64,000 bases of DNA from Gnetum montanum (taxonomy: Eukaryota; Streptophyta; Gnetopsida; Gnetales; Gnetaceae). Below are positions 32,453 through 42,519 of this stretch, in pieces. Numbering within the stretch: the first letter of the stretch is position 1; the number at the start of each line of letters is the position of its first letter. Where the stretch lies: positions 61,287 to 125,286 of the forward strand of contig MNCI01013586.1 in the NCBI GenBank assembly GCA_015680685.1, read 5' to 3'. The position numbers and the translations under genes were made by a program. The notes beneath the pieces are model-generated. The model ran no database searches. It had not been told where the DNA came from and was given only the letters and a program-made list of their open reading frames with translations.

Positions 32453-33342
32453 CTGAATGAAAACTTGTCCTCGAGTTTCTTACAAAATATTGGGAAGGTA
32501 TGAGATTATTGATGAAACGACAACTACTGTGACATGGAATGACAAACTTAAAATTCCTGGTGAATGGATCAACAATCATATTATGACATGTGTTCATACC
32601 CATTGTGGTGAACATTGTACATAGATGACATCCATACCCTCATTTGACAGCTTGGAAAGAGAGAGAGAAAACAAAATGAGACATGTTGCTGTCGATGTCA
32701 AAACTATGCACACCATTGTTCATCCAAGGCCACATGATCAAGTTTGTTTCCTATGTAAATTCTTTTTGTTCTAGTCCATCCTGAGTGCTCCCTCCTATCC
32801 TAGTCCATTGTTCATGTAATCGCCATTTGCACACACAACAAAATCATGAATTAGCAAGGATAGATAAGACATAATGCAGTTGACACCTTGCCTCAATATA
32901 AAGCACATTGGCTAGGTTGTGGGTATGGCAGATACTAGGTTAGAGGCTTGTAACTGATAACTACCCAAGGTGTAGGGGTAAGATAAGTAATGTAATGGAA
33001 TGGAAAAATTTGTTACAGGGCCACCACAACTAAGAGAAAACCTCAAATAGTAATAGGATGGAAAATGAGAAACAAGGAATATTAGAGGAAGAAGAATGAT
33101 GAAGACAATAAAACAAAAATGGATGTCATGGATGTGGTAAAATGGAAATGATTGATTGTAGGAAATGTTAAGGGAAATAACTTAACAATTGCATCATAAA
33201 GAAATGCTAATGGGTCCTCCCCAAAGTAGGATCATGCCCTGTATGCACTGACAAACCCATAAACCAAAGAGTCCGTAGGCTCTAGGAATGACATAATGGT
33301 TAAGAACTTACCCACAAGAGTTTACCAAAGAATAACAATGCA
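32453..33342 (-). other. Element C distal 3' spacer
   Basis: No gene seen. It contains the conserved block AATGGGTCCTCCCCAAAGTA (+ strand, about 33209-33228), whose counterpart occurs in A, D and E at nearly the same distance from the PPT, except in E. Confidence 0.55.
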
Positions 33343-33621
33343 TCAACCAAGATATAGAATAATCATAAAACTGGAAATGAGGTGGAATATGGTTAGTAAT
33401 ATGGAAATAGAGGAGCGAATGGAATGAAATACCAAAATTAAGGTTGTGTAAAGTCCCTTGTGTAGTATGTGGTTAAGGTGACATAATAAAATTCCCTCCA
33501 AATCTAGATTCACACTAACCACATTCAGTGAACTCGCATCAACAAACTTGACCAATATATCCTCCTGATGTAGCAAGAATGCTTCTATAAAGCAACTACC
33601 ATTCCAAGAAGAAAAGAACAA
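33343..33621 (-). CDS. Conserved spacer ORF of element C, function unknown
   Basis: A 92-codon frame starting MFFSSWNGSCFIEAFLLHQE. The homologous stretch of D (about 52930-53205) aligns in the same frame (NGVDSLVEAFLL, KSLDVDCFRLNLE, HINH, then LYFG and a stop at the matching position) but has stops. In A (8270-8000) only WNSGCFVGAFLC and fragments remain. Amino-acid-level matches such as EAFLL, SL.V and HLNH/HINH suggest it was once translated, possibly as an accessory protein after pol. The alternative is nucleotide homology of a non-coding spacer with a chance frame. The last third is hydrophobic. Confidence 0.35.
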   Translation of the reverse strand: MFFSSWNGSCFIEAFLLHQEDILVKFVDASSLNVVSVNLDLEGILLCHLNHILHKGLYTTLILVFHSIRSSISILLTIFHLISSFMIILYLG

Positions 33622-34146
33622 AAGAGCAAGAAGTGAAAAAGGGCCTTAGTTAGAGGGAACTTTTAGGCATGGATAGCATGTCTTTCTAGTACCATAACCA
33701 ATGTGTGTAGCCAATGTTTTGTTCTTATGTCTAAGGGGTGTGCTTTGAATTTGCACCATTTTTTTTGTAAAACCCACACCATGCAAACACTTACTTAATT
33801 TAGTCAACTTCCTGATATATTAGTCAATAGCAAAATGGTGGAAGAATTGATGAAAAACATCCAATTACCTAAGAGAATAGCTAGCACCAATGCATCGAAT
33901 CCCCTTGAGGTCACACCCTTTTCCATCCATTTGAATCTTTCTTTAGTTTGAAGAATACTAGACCACCAATTCATTAATAAGTTTACTTAGAAAAAGAAAT
34001 AGTACATTTCCAAATCAAAGGAAGATCATAGAGTTGAGTGGATGAATGGATGACATGAACACATTGCCTATTTTATCAAAAGAAACCATATCTTACCATC
34101 AACATTAAAAGTTAAAGGAAAAAACAAACATTAGCAATCAACATCA

Positions 34147-34380
34147 TTATAGTACAACCCACCATCGTGAGCACTTATTATGTGATGAGTAAGAATAAAT
34201 AAAACAAAGAAATAGTAAAAATGTTAACAATGGTGTAAAATAAAAATAAGTAAATATGAAAAATGTGTAAAACAAAAAAGACAAAGGAATTGAGTGCTCA
34301 GAATGGTTAGCATTAGTGGCCATCTCCCCCATGACTGAGTTGGAAGGAGGACATCTGAAATAATGAGCAAGGCTATTCAT
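34147..34380 (-). CDS. Small hydrophobic ORF directly after pol in element C
   Basis: 77 codons: a polar head with PPSNSVMGEMATNANHS and then some 30 hydrophobic residues rich in F, L and Y. A has a related frame at 9202-8975 (LPSNLVVGEMAIHTN, then F/L-rich), and D the equivalent after 52140 with stops. The head overlaps a conserved purine tract CATGGGGGAGA, so conservation may be at the DNA level, and the F/L run reflects a T-rich tract. Treat as a possible accessory ORF only. Confidence 0.3.
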   Translation of the reverse strand: MNSLAHYFRCPPSNSVMGEMATNANHSEHSIPLSFLFYTFFIFTYFYFTPLLTFLLFLCFIYSYSSHNKCSRWWVVL

Positions 34381-34384
34381 TAAT

Positions 34385-35560
34385 TGAGGTAGTGTTAGTA
34401 CTAGCTATTTTAGGCTCATGGAAAGGTTTGGTTTGCTGGATGTTGAACAATAATTTCTTATTCGAGCTTTTAGGTTTATAGATCATCATGGCCCTTGAAG
34501 GAAAAGTTTCATGAATAATATAAGATGCTTTCCATAGCATTTGAAATTTAGTTTATTGTGGTACATGTGTGGGATTCCAATAAAGAACCTTATCTCTTAG
34601 TTGGTATTTAACTTTCCTAATCCTTAGGTCATGACATTATTTGTTAAAGGCCTTGTGCAGTTCATTGGATGACAGGGTGGCTAATCGATTTTCATATAGC
34701 ACATTAAGGTTCATTAACCATTATTTCTATGCTAAATTAAGGTCAACGTTGAGGTCACATGCTCTAGATAGTGTACGGATCTTAGCTTGAATAGGAAGTG
34801 TTGGAAGTTTACCATACACTAACTCATAGGAAGAGAAGCCTATAGGGAGTTTCCATGTGAAGTAGTATGCCCAAAGGGCATCATTCAGTTTGATGCTCCA
34901 TTCTCACCTATATTTGGTAATGTTCCATGTCAATATTTTTGTAATTTTCCTATTGGTGGCTTTAGCTTGAACATTCACTTGAGGATGATATGGTGTAGTC
35001 AGTTTATGCTCAACCCTTAAGCGTTGTATCAACTTTTGAAAAGTTGCACCTATAAAATGTGTACCATTGTTAGAAATAAGTGCACGAGGCACACCAAACC
35101 TATTTATGATTTTTTTTTGAATAAATCATGTAGTGGTAGATGATGTTAAGTCTGTAATAGCAGTTTCTTCTACCCACTTTGTAAAATAATCAACAGCAAC
35201 AACGATGTAGGATTTTCCATTGGACATTGTATGATAGGCCCCATAAAATCAATACCCCATATGTCAAAGGGTTCTAAAGGTTAAATCCATTGTATTGGAC
35301 CCTCCATTCTAATAGTCATTCCCCCATCACATTGGCAATGCTCGCAAGATTGGATGAAATGATGAGTATCCTAAAAAAATGTAGGCCAATAATATCCTAC
35401 GAGCAAGATTTTAATGGCTATGTGTCTCCTAGTGTAATGACCCCCACAAGGGCCCTCATGAGCATCTTGGAGAACTTGTAATCGATTTACATTAGGAACA
35501 CACCATCAAACCAAGCCATTGAAACATACTTTATAATGTTTTTTGTTAATTTCCATGAAA
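34385..35560 (-). pseudogene. Element C integrase
   Basis: HHCC domain at about 35480-35320 (HEGPCGGHYTRRH ... CEHCQ), then the core near 35240. The piece 35092-34904 shows LISNNGTHF in place of the second Asp motif and QAKATNRK in place of the Glu motif, so two catalytic acids are changed (D to N, E to K). The C-terminal region ends near 34385. Stops are frequent. Confidence 0.8.
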
Positions 35561-35779
35561 TATTTGGCTCGGTGGAGAAACTATTGTTTCTTTTTAACAT
35601 CTAACCCTTGTGGTGTTTCTTGTGTAAGAAGATAAGTGAGAATGCTACTATACCAATTTTTATAAGTGGGTAAATGATTATTTATCATACATGCAAAGAG
35701 AAGTTCATCAGGGAAACAATCAGAAATTGGATATTCATGCTCTTTGTTATCCCATCATAACCAAGATAAATGATCAACA

Positions 35780-36650
35780 ATAATGTTCTTAGTGCCTTTA
35801 CGATCAATCATCGTAAGATTGAACTCTTGTAATATCATGAGCCATCATATGATGTGAGGGCTCACCATTGGTTTATTCATTAGGAACTAAATTACACTAT
35901 GATTCATGTGTACAAATATCTTATAGCCCAATACATAGTGCCTAAATTTTTCTAGTGCAAACAACATAGACATTAACTCTTTTTCTGTTGTGGTGTAGTT
36001 GAGTTGTGCATCAATAATACTTTGACTTTCATAGTGGATGTAAGGGGTCTTTTCTAGTCATCTAACTGTCCAAGTATGGCTCCTAAAGTAAAGTTGGACA
36101 CATTAGTCATTATGTGCAATGGTCTGGACTAGTCAGGAGCTTGTAGAATAGGTGTTTCTATGAGCTTCTGTTTCAAGGTTTGGAAGGCTAGCTCACATTC
36201 CTTGGTCCATTTAAAGGGCATTTCCTTATTTTTTAGTTCTACCAAAGGTTTTGCAATCCTTGAAAAGTTCTCAATGAAGTGTCTATAATAACCAGTATGT
36301 CCAAGGAATGATCAAATATCTTTGATAGTTTTAGGTTAGCAAGTGATTTCTTAGATGACTTTAATCTTTTCAAGATCTACCTCTATCCCTATTTGTGGAA
36401 TCTTATTCCCTAACACAATGCATTCTTGGACCATTAAATGGATTTTTTGCCAATTGAGCCTTAATTTGGTTTCTATGCATCATTTTAGTACTTGCTCTAA
36501 CCAGTCCAATGCCTATTCAAAGTCTACTTCGTAGGTGGATAAATCATCCATAAATACTTCCACACCATTTCTTATTTGCTACGAAAATATACTTAGAACT
36601 AGATGTTGAAATGTTATTAGGGAATTGCAGAAGCTAAATGACATCTGCCT
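35780..36650 (-). pseudogene. Element C RT palm/connection and RNase H
   Basis: Fragments match D 49834-50730: palm near 36560-36540, connection near 36330-36240 (SFLGHTGYYRHFIENFS with changes) and RNase H near 36000-35790 (ALEKFRHYVLGYKIF, LQEFNLTMID). There is no long open frame. Confidence 0.75.
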
Positions 36651-37248
36651 ATATGCAAATGTCCCCCAAGGACTCGTGAATGTGGTCTATTTGAATTTGA
36701 TTGTATTTATTGTAACCATCTAGAAAACTATAGTAGAAATGCCCTGCAATGGTATCTAAGACTTGGTTGATGAATGGCAATGGAAAGTGATGTTTGAATG
36801 TTTCCATGTTCAATAGCCTAAATTCTATACACACCCTCCACTTACCTCCCTTTTTAGGCATAATGACTAATGGACTAACCCATTCACTATCAGTAATGGG
36901 GTAGATGAACCCAACTTTTAAAAGTTGTTCAGTTTCTTCTTTAACCACTTGCTTAAGCTTTGGGTTTAATCACCTTTGCAGTTTTCATCAAGGCTTCATG
37001 GAGGGGTTAGTGTAAATTCTATGTCAGCATATCCTAGGATCTATTTTCATTAATTCATGATATGACCAAGCAAAGGATTTCGACCATTTTTTTACCATCT
37101 TTAGTAGTCTTTCTTTTTGTTGAGGAGCAAGCTTAGCATTAATGATTACTGATTTTTCATTCTTGAGAAATGTGTACTCCATATCAATGGGCAACAATTT
37201 TAACTCAAGGGGCTCTTGCTTGAACTTGTTAGGGATTTTCAACTTCAC
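36649..37248 (-). pseudogene. Element C reverse transcriptase, N-terminal part
   Basis: 37248-37024 holds the linker ending KWSKSFAWSYHELMKIDP. 36948-36649 holds the fingers and palm start (GFIYPITDSEWVSPLVIMPK, WRVCIEFRLLNMETF, FLDGYNKYNQI). The Asp in FLDGY is the first catalytic residue. The frame breaks after 36649. Confidence 0.8.
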
Positions 37249-37489
37249 CTAGTTTGGTATTTTTAGTATCAATACTTGGAAGTTGGCAGTGGACTTGCTC
37301 TAATGTATCTATGCTATCAATATAGGCATAAGTTAAGCTCTCAGTTGGATCCATGCATAGAATTGAGTTTCTCTCTCGATCAGCTATCAACCACTGGGTG
37401 CCTTCTTGTCTTGTGGCTACTGCATATAGGCATCTTCATATGTTAGTCACTTGTGCACACTGGTTGCATGCAAGCAATGTCAAACATTA

Positions 37490-38020
37490 TACAAACCAAG
37501 ACTTCTACACACAGTTGCATCTTGTGTCACTGTATGTGATGCATGGGACTTTCCTCTTGTTGATCTTTCCAAACATATTTTCCTTTGATATTTCTAGGGA
37601 AAGATCATGTATTCCTAGGCACACATCAATTGTGCTTAGCCATTCTCTTCCCATAATGATTGGGAAGTCCCCCTTGTAGTTGTTAACTTGGATCACTAAG
37701 AAATTGGCTAGATACGACCACCCACAGATAGTGGTAACAATTTCCTCTACTAGTCCTAATGGGATAGTGATGGACTACTTAGCCAACTCTAAATGAATGT
37801 TATTATTTTTTAGTAGAGGTAAGTTCTAGGCTTTGTACATTTCTTGGGAGATCAAGTTAACACTAGAACCTAAATCCAAAAGAGCTTTTCAAGGCTCATT
37901 TCCCATGATTTGTAAATAAATAAGAGGACTTTCAAGATCAGATAATTTCCTATGAAGATGACCAACTTTAATCCAATCGGTAATGGCATGAGTAAACATG
38001 ATCGTGTGCATTGGGTGCGA
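37490..38020 (-). pseudogene. Element C protease
   Basis: The active site near 37890-37865 reads ALLDLGSSVNLIS (D-L-G-S, with Leu instead of the usual Thr/Ser). The C-terminal motif FPIIMGREWLSTIDVCLG is in 37696-37505. It resembles the DTG-bearing protease of D. Stops lie between the parts. Confidence 0.75.
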
Positions 38021-38059
38021 TTTTTGGTTCGAAGGAAGCTTTGAAGATTCAAATGATGG

Positions 38060-40455
38060 CGAGGTAATTGGATAGTTGGACGCTTGTGGCTATAAGGACT
38101 TGGTTGGACTATTGGTTCTAAAGAAGGTTCTCTTCTTTGTGCAGTTATCTAAACCAATAGTAGATTAAGGATTAACAACCCTTGTAGGGTTATGTTGCTA
38201 CAGCTAGGTAGGGAGCTCACCCTACATAGTTGGAGTAGGTGGTAATGGAGCTAAGAGTGGAAGAGGTGCAGTTGGATGAGAAGGATAGTACCTTTGTGAA
38301 ACATCTCTCCTAGGAAAAGGAGTTCTATAGTACTCGTGGGTTTGGTAGTGAGGCTGAGGGATGACATGACTAGTGGAGTTATGTGGAGAGATCGATTGCT
38401 GCATGTAGTATCAAATGGATCAGGTTGACGATAAGGGTATGGTTGTTGCGGTAATGGCATTCCCCATGATTGTGAATGTTGCCACTATTGATACTATTCA
38501 TTTAGTTATGGTGGAGTTCCACTCAAATAATACATCAAGGGTTGGTGAAACTGCCTTAGGTTACCTTGAGGATAAGGTAACCTTCAGGGTGTTTGCCATC
38601 TGTTCAATCATGGTTTAGTGCATACACCCCTGACTCTTATAGATGGGACATTGCTGGGCAACATCCTTTAGGATGGTCATATTGGCATATCTCACATCTG
38701 CCATCATTGTCTATGTTTGAATCCACAACCTCTTCAATAACGGAAACTTTTCCCTTACCCTTGTTATGTGCATATTCAGCTTCTTTCTTTTTTCTCCTCT
38801 CTTGATCACTACTTTGTTCTATAGACTCCTCTACTATTTTTAGAATGGTTTGAAATTTATCATCTAGGGAGTTCCACATTTGATCTACCTTTGTCGATAC
38901 TTCTGATGCAAATTTTTGAATGGACAAGGTTTTTCTATTCACCATATCTTCAAGTGGTGACTCTTCTTCATCCTCACAAAATCTAACTTCATTCTTTTAG
39001 AGGGAAGGGTCTCTATGATATTCCTTTGCATTTTCTCTTTTTCTTAACTCACCTTCCTCCTTGTCAACTTGCTTCAACAATCTTTGTACTTAATGGGCTC
39101 TAAGCTTGGATAGTCTTCCTTAGGCATAAGTCCCAAGGGTTCTTCGCGTTTCATACCTAAGCCCACCTATGAGATGGTGTAGTTGTTCCCTCTGCAAGTA
39201 ACCATGGCTAGGGTAATGATGTAATAATGCATAATATCAATCCATGGCAACATCCAAGGGTTCTTGTTCTCCTTATTTCCACCCTTGGATTTGCTTACGT
39301 AGGTTGGATACTTAGGAGAATGTTTGATACTTATCATTGAATAGCTCTAACATGGTACTCTATCGGTGAATGGATTCTACTTCTAAGGACCAGTACTAGC
39401 TTTCCACTTCCTTGATTAATATCTGTGAAAACAACTTGAGTCTTTTCCACTCATTTTCTATATTTTGTAAGGCACATGCATCATGAAATGCTTGTAGATG
39501 ATTTTGAGGATCAACGTTATATCCCCCTTTGAATCATGGGATGTTATTCATGTTTAGTCATTTGATCCTACTATCTTTTTGGTGCCTTGTTGGAATTCCA
39601 ACGACCATAATTATATCTAACATACTTTGGGTGGTGAGTAGGGGTTCATTGTAATCGTATTGCCTATGGTGTCTATGATGCCTATGTCGTTCCCTACTCT
39701 CCCTTCTTTTGTAATGTGTTTCCCTAGAATGCCCTCGTCCCCTTTCTTGACTATTTTGTCTATGATCTATATTTCACTTACCATTGTCCTCATGGTCTTT
39801 CCATTTGTGACTACAGTCAGATCCTAAAGGAGAGGGGGAATGTCCATCTTTATCATGCATTTGTGTTCCTTTTTTGGATCATTTGTGTTCCTTTTTTGGA
39901 TCCTTTGTGTTCATTGACATCAAAACCTAGGTTATGGATAGTTGAGTGAAGGTTCTGATACACAACCCCTTAACTGAAGTCAATGGGAGGAACATCGTTT
40001 TGTGGAAAACCTCTTGAGGCAAGTTCACCATCCTCATTTTTACTTAGGACATATGGGTCATCCTGAGACCACTTCCCATTCATAGATTTGTAATGTCTCT
40101 CTTGTTGTATGTTCCTTTAGCATTGTGCCTTTGTGGGTTGATACTCTCTTGAGTCATGTTCATGCACAATGTATTCTATCTATAAGTGTTGCATGCCAAT
40201 TCATGTAAGAGAATGAAGAAGCATGCTTGGGATTGAGCGATTGGGAGGTAACATTATGTTACCCTCTAAATCATGCCATCACAACTATTTAGGCTAGTGG
40301 AGGATAAAGGTAAAGTCTGGTACATACTCATCTAGATGAGCGTATACCAAGCGAAACTATTGGGGCACTGGTGAATCATAATGTGTACTCTGCCTCTGAT
40401 TGTTGATGGTGTCAGACCTAGGCAGTGAAGCACTCTCGTAAGAAGAAGGAGACAT
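38060..40455 (-). pseudogene. Element C gag
   Basis: The start ATG at 40455 gives MSPSSYESASLPRSD, then a VYAHLDEYVPDFTFILH block like A and D. The Arg/His-rich region is near 39830-39680, with capsid remnants 39560-39000. 38945-38637 is open and ends with the zinc motif CEICQYDHPKGCC (CX2CX3HX4C). A Pro/Tyr/Gln-rich tail follows (38460-38222). It forms the particle and binds RNA. Many stops upstream of 38945. Confidence 0.78.
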
Positions 40456-40576
40456 GATTAATTATTCAGTGTGCAATACCATTTTCTTTTCAATGATTAT
40501 AGGGTCACTAACCCTAAGGGTTCGTTCCAATGATGGGAAGATTCCTAAGTTCTAATTAGCGCATAAATAAGAAAGT

Positions 40577-40594
40577 CCTCAGCAATGGTGTCAA
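40577..40594 (-). other. Primer binding site of element C
   Basis: The minus strand reads TTGACACCATTGCTGAGGA, directly inside the 5' LTR; a mutated Asp-tRNA-type PBS, parallel to those of A and D. Confidence 0.65.
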
Positions 40595-41428
40595 TGATGA
40601 GCAACGAGGTACCCTTATGCTAAACCATATGAATACAAGTGTTCACATGCAATTTGGTCAAACTTCAAGGACTAAGTGATTATGTGTCTTCATAGAACAA
40701 AGATGGCTTAGGCGATTGTTGTATTTCCAAGCTTACTTGTATGGCATGATTGTATGGTTAAGTAAAATTGAGGTATGTGATTTTTATGCTTTTTATGTTT
40801 TATGTTCCTAGTGCTTAAAATGGAGAAATGAAATACTTAAGTAACTAATTTAAATTAGCTAATCAACTAGGCTTTAACTAGTCCTAACACCAGCATCCAT
40901 TCCCACTTGCCATACACATCTTGAACTAGTGTAACACTACTAGGATTACCAAACACTAGTCGTTACTGGGTTACCAAGTGTTCCATGTATGTTCAAAGTG
41001 GTCGTACTAAGTGTGCTTACTTTGTGAAAGTTAGAAAATCAATAAAGGAAACCAATTAACTAATGAAAGCATTAAATAACTGTAAATAACATTAAATGCA
41101 ATAAATAAGCTATTCTGAATGTTGCAAGTTTTATCATAAAGTTTGTCTTTATTTCTTGACACAAGGTGTGCTCAGGTACACAATGTTCAAATAAAGATTC
41201 GTTCACTTTATGACTCCTACTATTGACATTCAGAAATAATTCTAACTATGGAAAGAGAAAATTGCAAGAGTTCAGGAAAGGAACTAAGAAACTAACTATT
41301 GCCAAACCAAGTGCACCCACCTCTTATTTATAGGCAACGAGACAGGTTCCAACATTAGATGTCTGATATCATTGGTAGGCTTCGATATCCCAGATGCGAT
41401 ATCGTGGTCCTGATATCGTGACTCATCA
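40595..41428 (-). repeat. 5' LTR of element C
   Basis: TGATGAG..CTCATCA ends. TATA box (minus) at 41326-41333. Four intact GATATC sites at 41365, 41384, 41398 and 41412 lie upstream of the TATA box in transcription sense. Its promoter points left, away from the D promoter. Confidence 0.9.
41365..41417. repeat. U3 GATATC array of element C
   Basis: Four GATATC palindromes in 53 bp, spaced 19, 14 and 14 bp. The same spacing set in mirror order occurs in the D 5' LTR (14, 14, 19). Confidence 0.75.
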
Positions 41429-41433
41429 GATGG

Positions 41434-42090
41434 CATGTATATATATGATGGACATAAGTATGTTCATTTATTTATTTATTTATTTTAGTAAAGAGGTCAA
41501 TTACTAGGCCTATCTAAGAAAGTCCTTCTCTATCACAAGTAAATAAGTTTTATTGTCATAACAGTGAGGGAAGCTCTCTTGATCATGTTTCATAATTTTG
41601 GGATAANTATGAAAGAAAATAGTTGAAATGTGTTGGTTTAGTAGATTTATAGGCTTAATAAGGGACCACCACTTAGAGTAATGGTAAGGTGCTTTTTTTT
41701 AAAGTTATAAGATCTAGGTTTGAGGCTAGCTCAAAAGAGGCTATGCTTTCATTCATCCACTATACTCCTAGGATCCCTCCATTCAAATTGTTAAGCATTA
41801 ATTTTTGTTTTGCAAGTGCATCAACATTATAATTAATAAGGTTAAACAAAAGTTTTGCAAATTAAAATAAATGAAGATTGTAAGTATAGGTGTGTTGATG
41901 GTTATTAAATAGTATAAATAGTGATAAAGTAGAGGTAAAAATTCAAGGCCAAAAGGTTACTATGAGAAATTCTAATACCTAGGGTTAATGCATCAATCAA
42001 ATGGTGAAATTGATAACTTAGTCTAATTGGGTAAGGGTTGAGGGTGGGTTGGGGAGGGTATACACTAGCTTCTTCATGGAAGATCCTTAT
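41434..42090. other. Gene-free DNA with a TTTA microsatellite
   Basis: A (TTTA)n run lies at about 41466-41486. A single N is at 41607. A SINE-like relic at 41674 is listed separately. No coding region. Confidence 0.55.
41674..41750 (+). mobile_element. SINE relic, possibly Au-like
   Basis: The A-box-like TAGAGTAATGG (41674) and B box GGTTTGAGGCT (41717) are 43 nt apart. The sequences 'aatggtaaggtgc' and 'aagaggctatgc' recall the plant Au SINE head. The tail differs from copies 1-3, so it is a separate family. Decayed and 3' truncated. Confidence 0.4.
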
Positions 42091-42519
42091 TTATGGGGTC
42101 TTTGAGGAAGTGTTTTTATCCTTTGAAATAGAGCTTTTCTTTCTTGAAGCTCTTCCCTTCTCTGCAATTCCAAATGTGCTCTCGAAGATTCCATTCTTTC
42201 CTAATTTCTTATCTTCACTTATTTTCTTGCGAGGATCTTTGATACTTTTTAACACTGATGGATCCACCTCTTCCCTAGTCTTCAATGCTGATATCAAAGG
42301 ACCACCTTCTTTGATGATGTAAGTAAACATGAGACTCCCTAAGTGTTGGCATAGTGTATACATGAAATATTCTTTTGAGGTAATGTCACCTTTCTTCTCT
42401 CCACCTTTGGTAAATAATGTTACCATAGCCTTTATTAATCTATAATAAAATCCAAAATTGAGCTTGTTATTTACCATCTTATTCTTTCCTGTTTTGTTCT
42501 CTTGGGGCAATTTCTCCAT
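42091..42519 (-). CDS. Unrecognised 142-codon ORF, probably a fragment
   Basis: Open frame of 142 codons, Lys/Ser/Glu-rich towards the C terminus (SEDKKLGKNGIFESTF, then KGRASRKKSSISKDK). The N-terminal part has aromatic-rich ordered sequence (LNFGFYYRLIKAMVTLF, YFMYTLCQHLGSLMF). The sequence just upstream (42600-42520) continues in a plausible frame (TNWTLVICQGIFEEMEKLPQ), so the ATG is probably not the true start. It may be a remnant of a mobile-element or host protein. No family is recognised. Confidence 0.35.
   Translation of the reverse strand: MEKLPQENKTGKNKMVNNKLNFGFYYRLIKAMVTLFTKGGEKKGDITSKEYFMYTLCQHLGSLMFTYIIKEGGPLISALKTREEVDPSVLKSIKDPRKKISEDKKLGKNGIFESTFGIAEKGRASRKKSSISKDKNTSSKTP

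Larger units (their letters stand above)
31608..41428 (-). mobile_element. Element C: Athila-like Ty3/gypsy element
   Basis: LTRs at 31608-32441 and 40595-41428 (834 bp each) with TGATGAG..CTCATCA ends. The flanks are GATGT (31603-31607) and GATGG (41429-41433), a 4/5 match. The minus-strand order is PBS, gag, protease, RT, RNase H, integrase, 2-kb spacer, PPT. It is closely related to D, which lies in the opposite orientation. All genes are interrupted. Confidence 0.9.
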
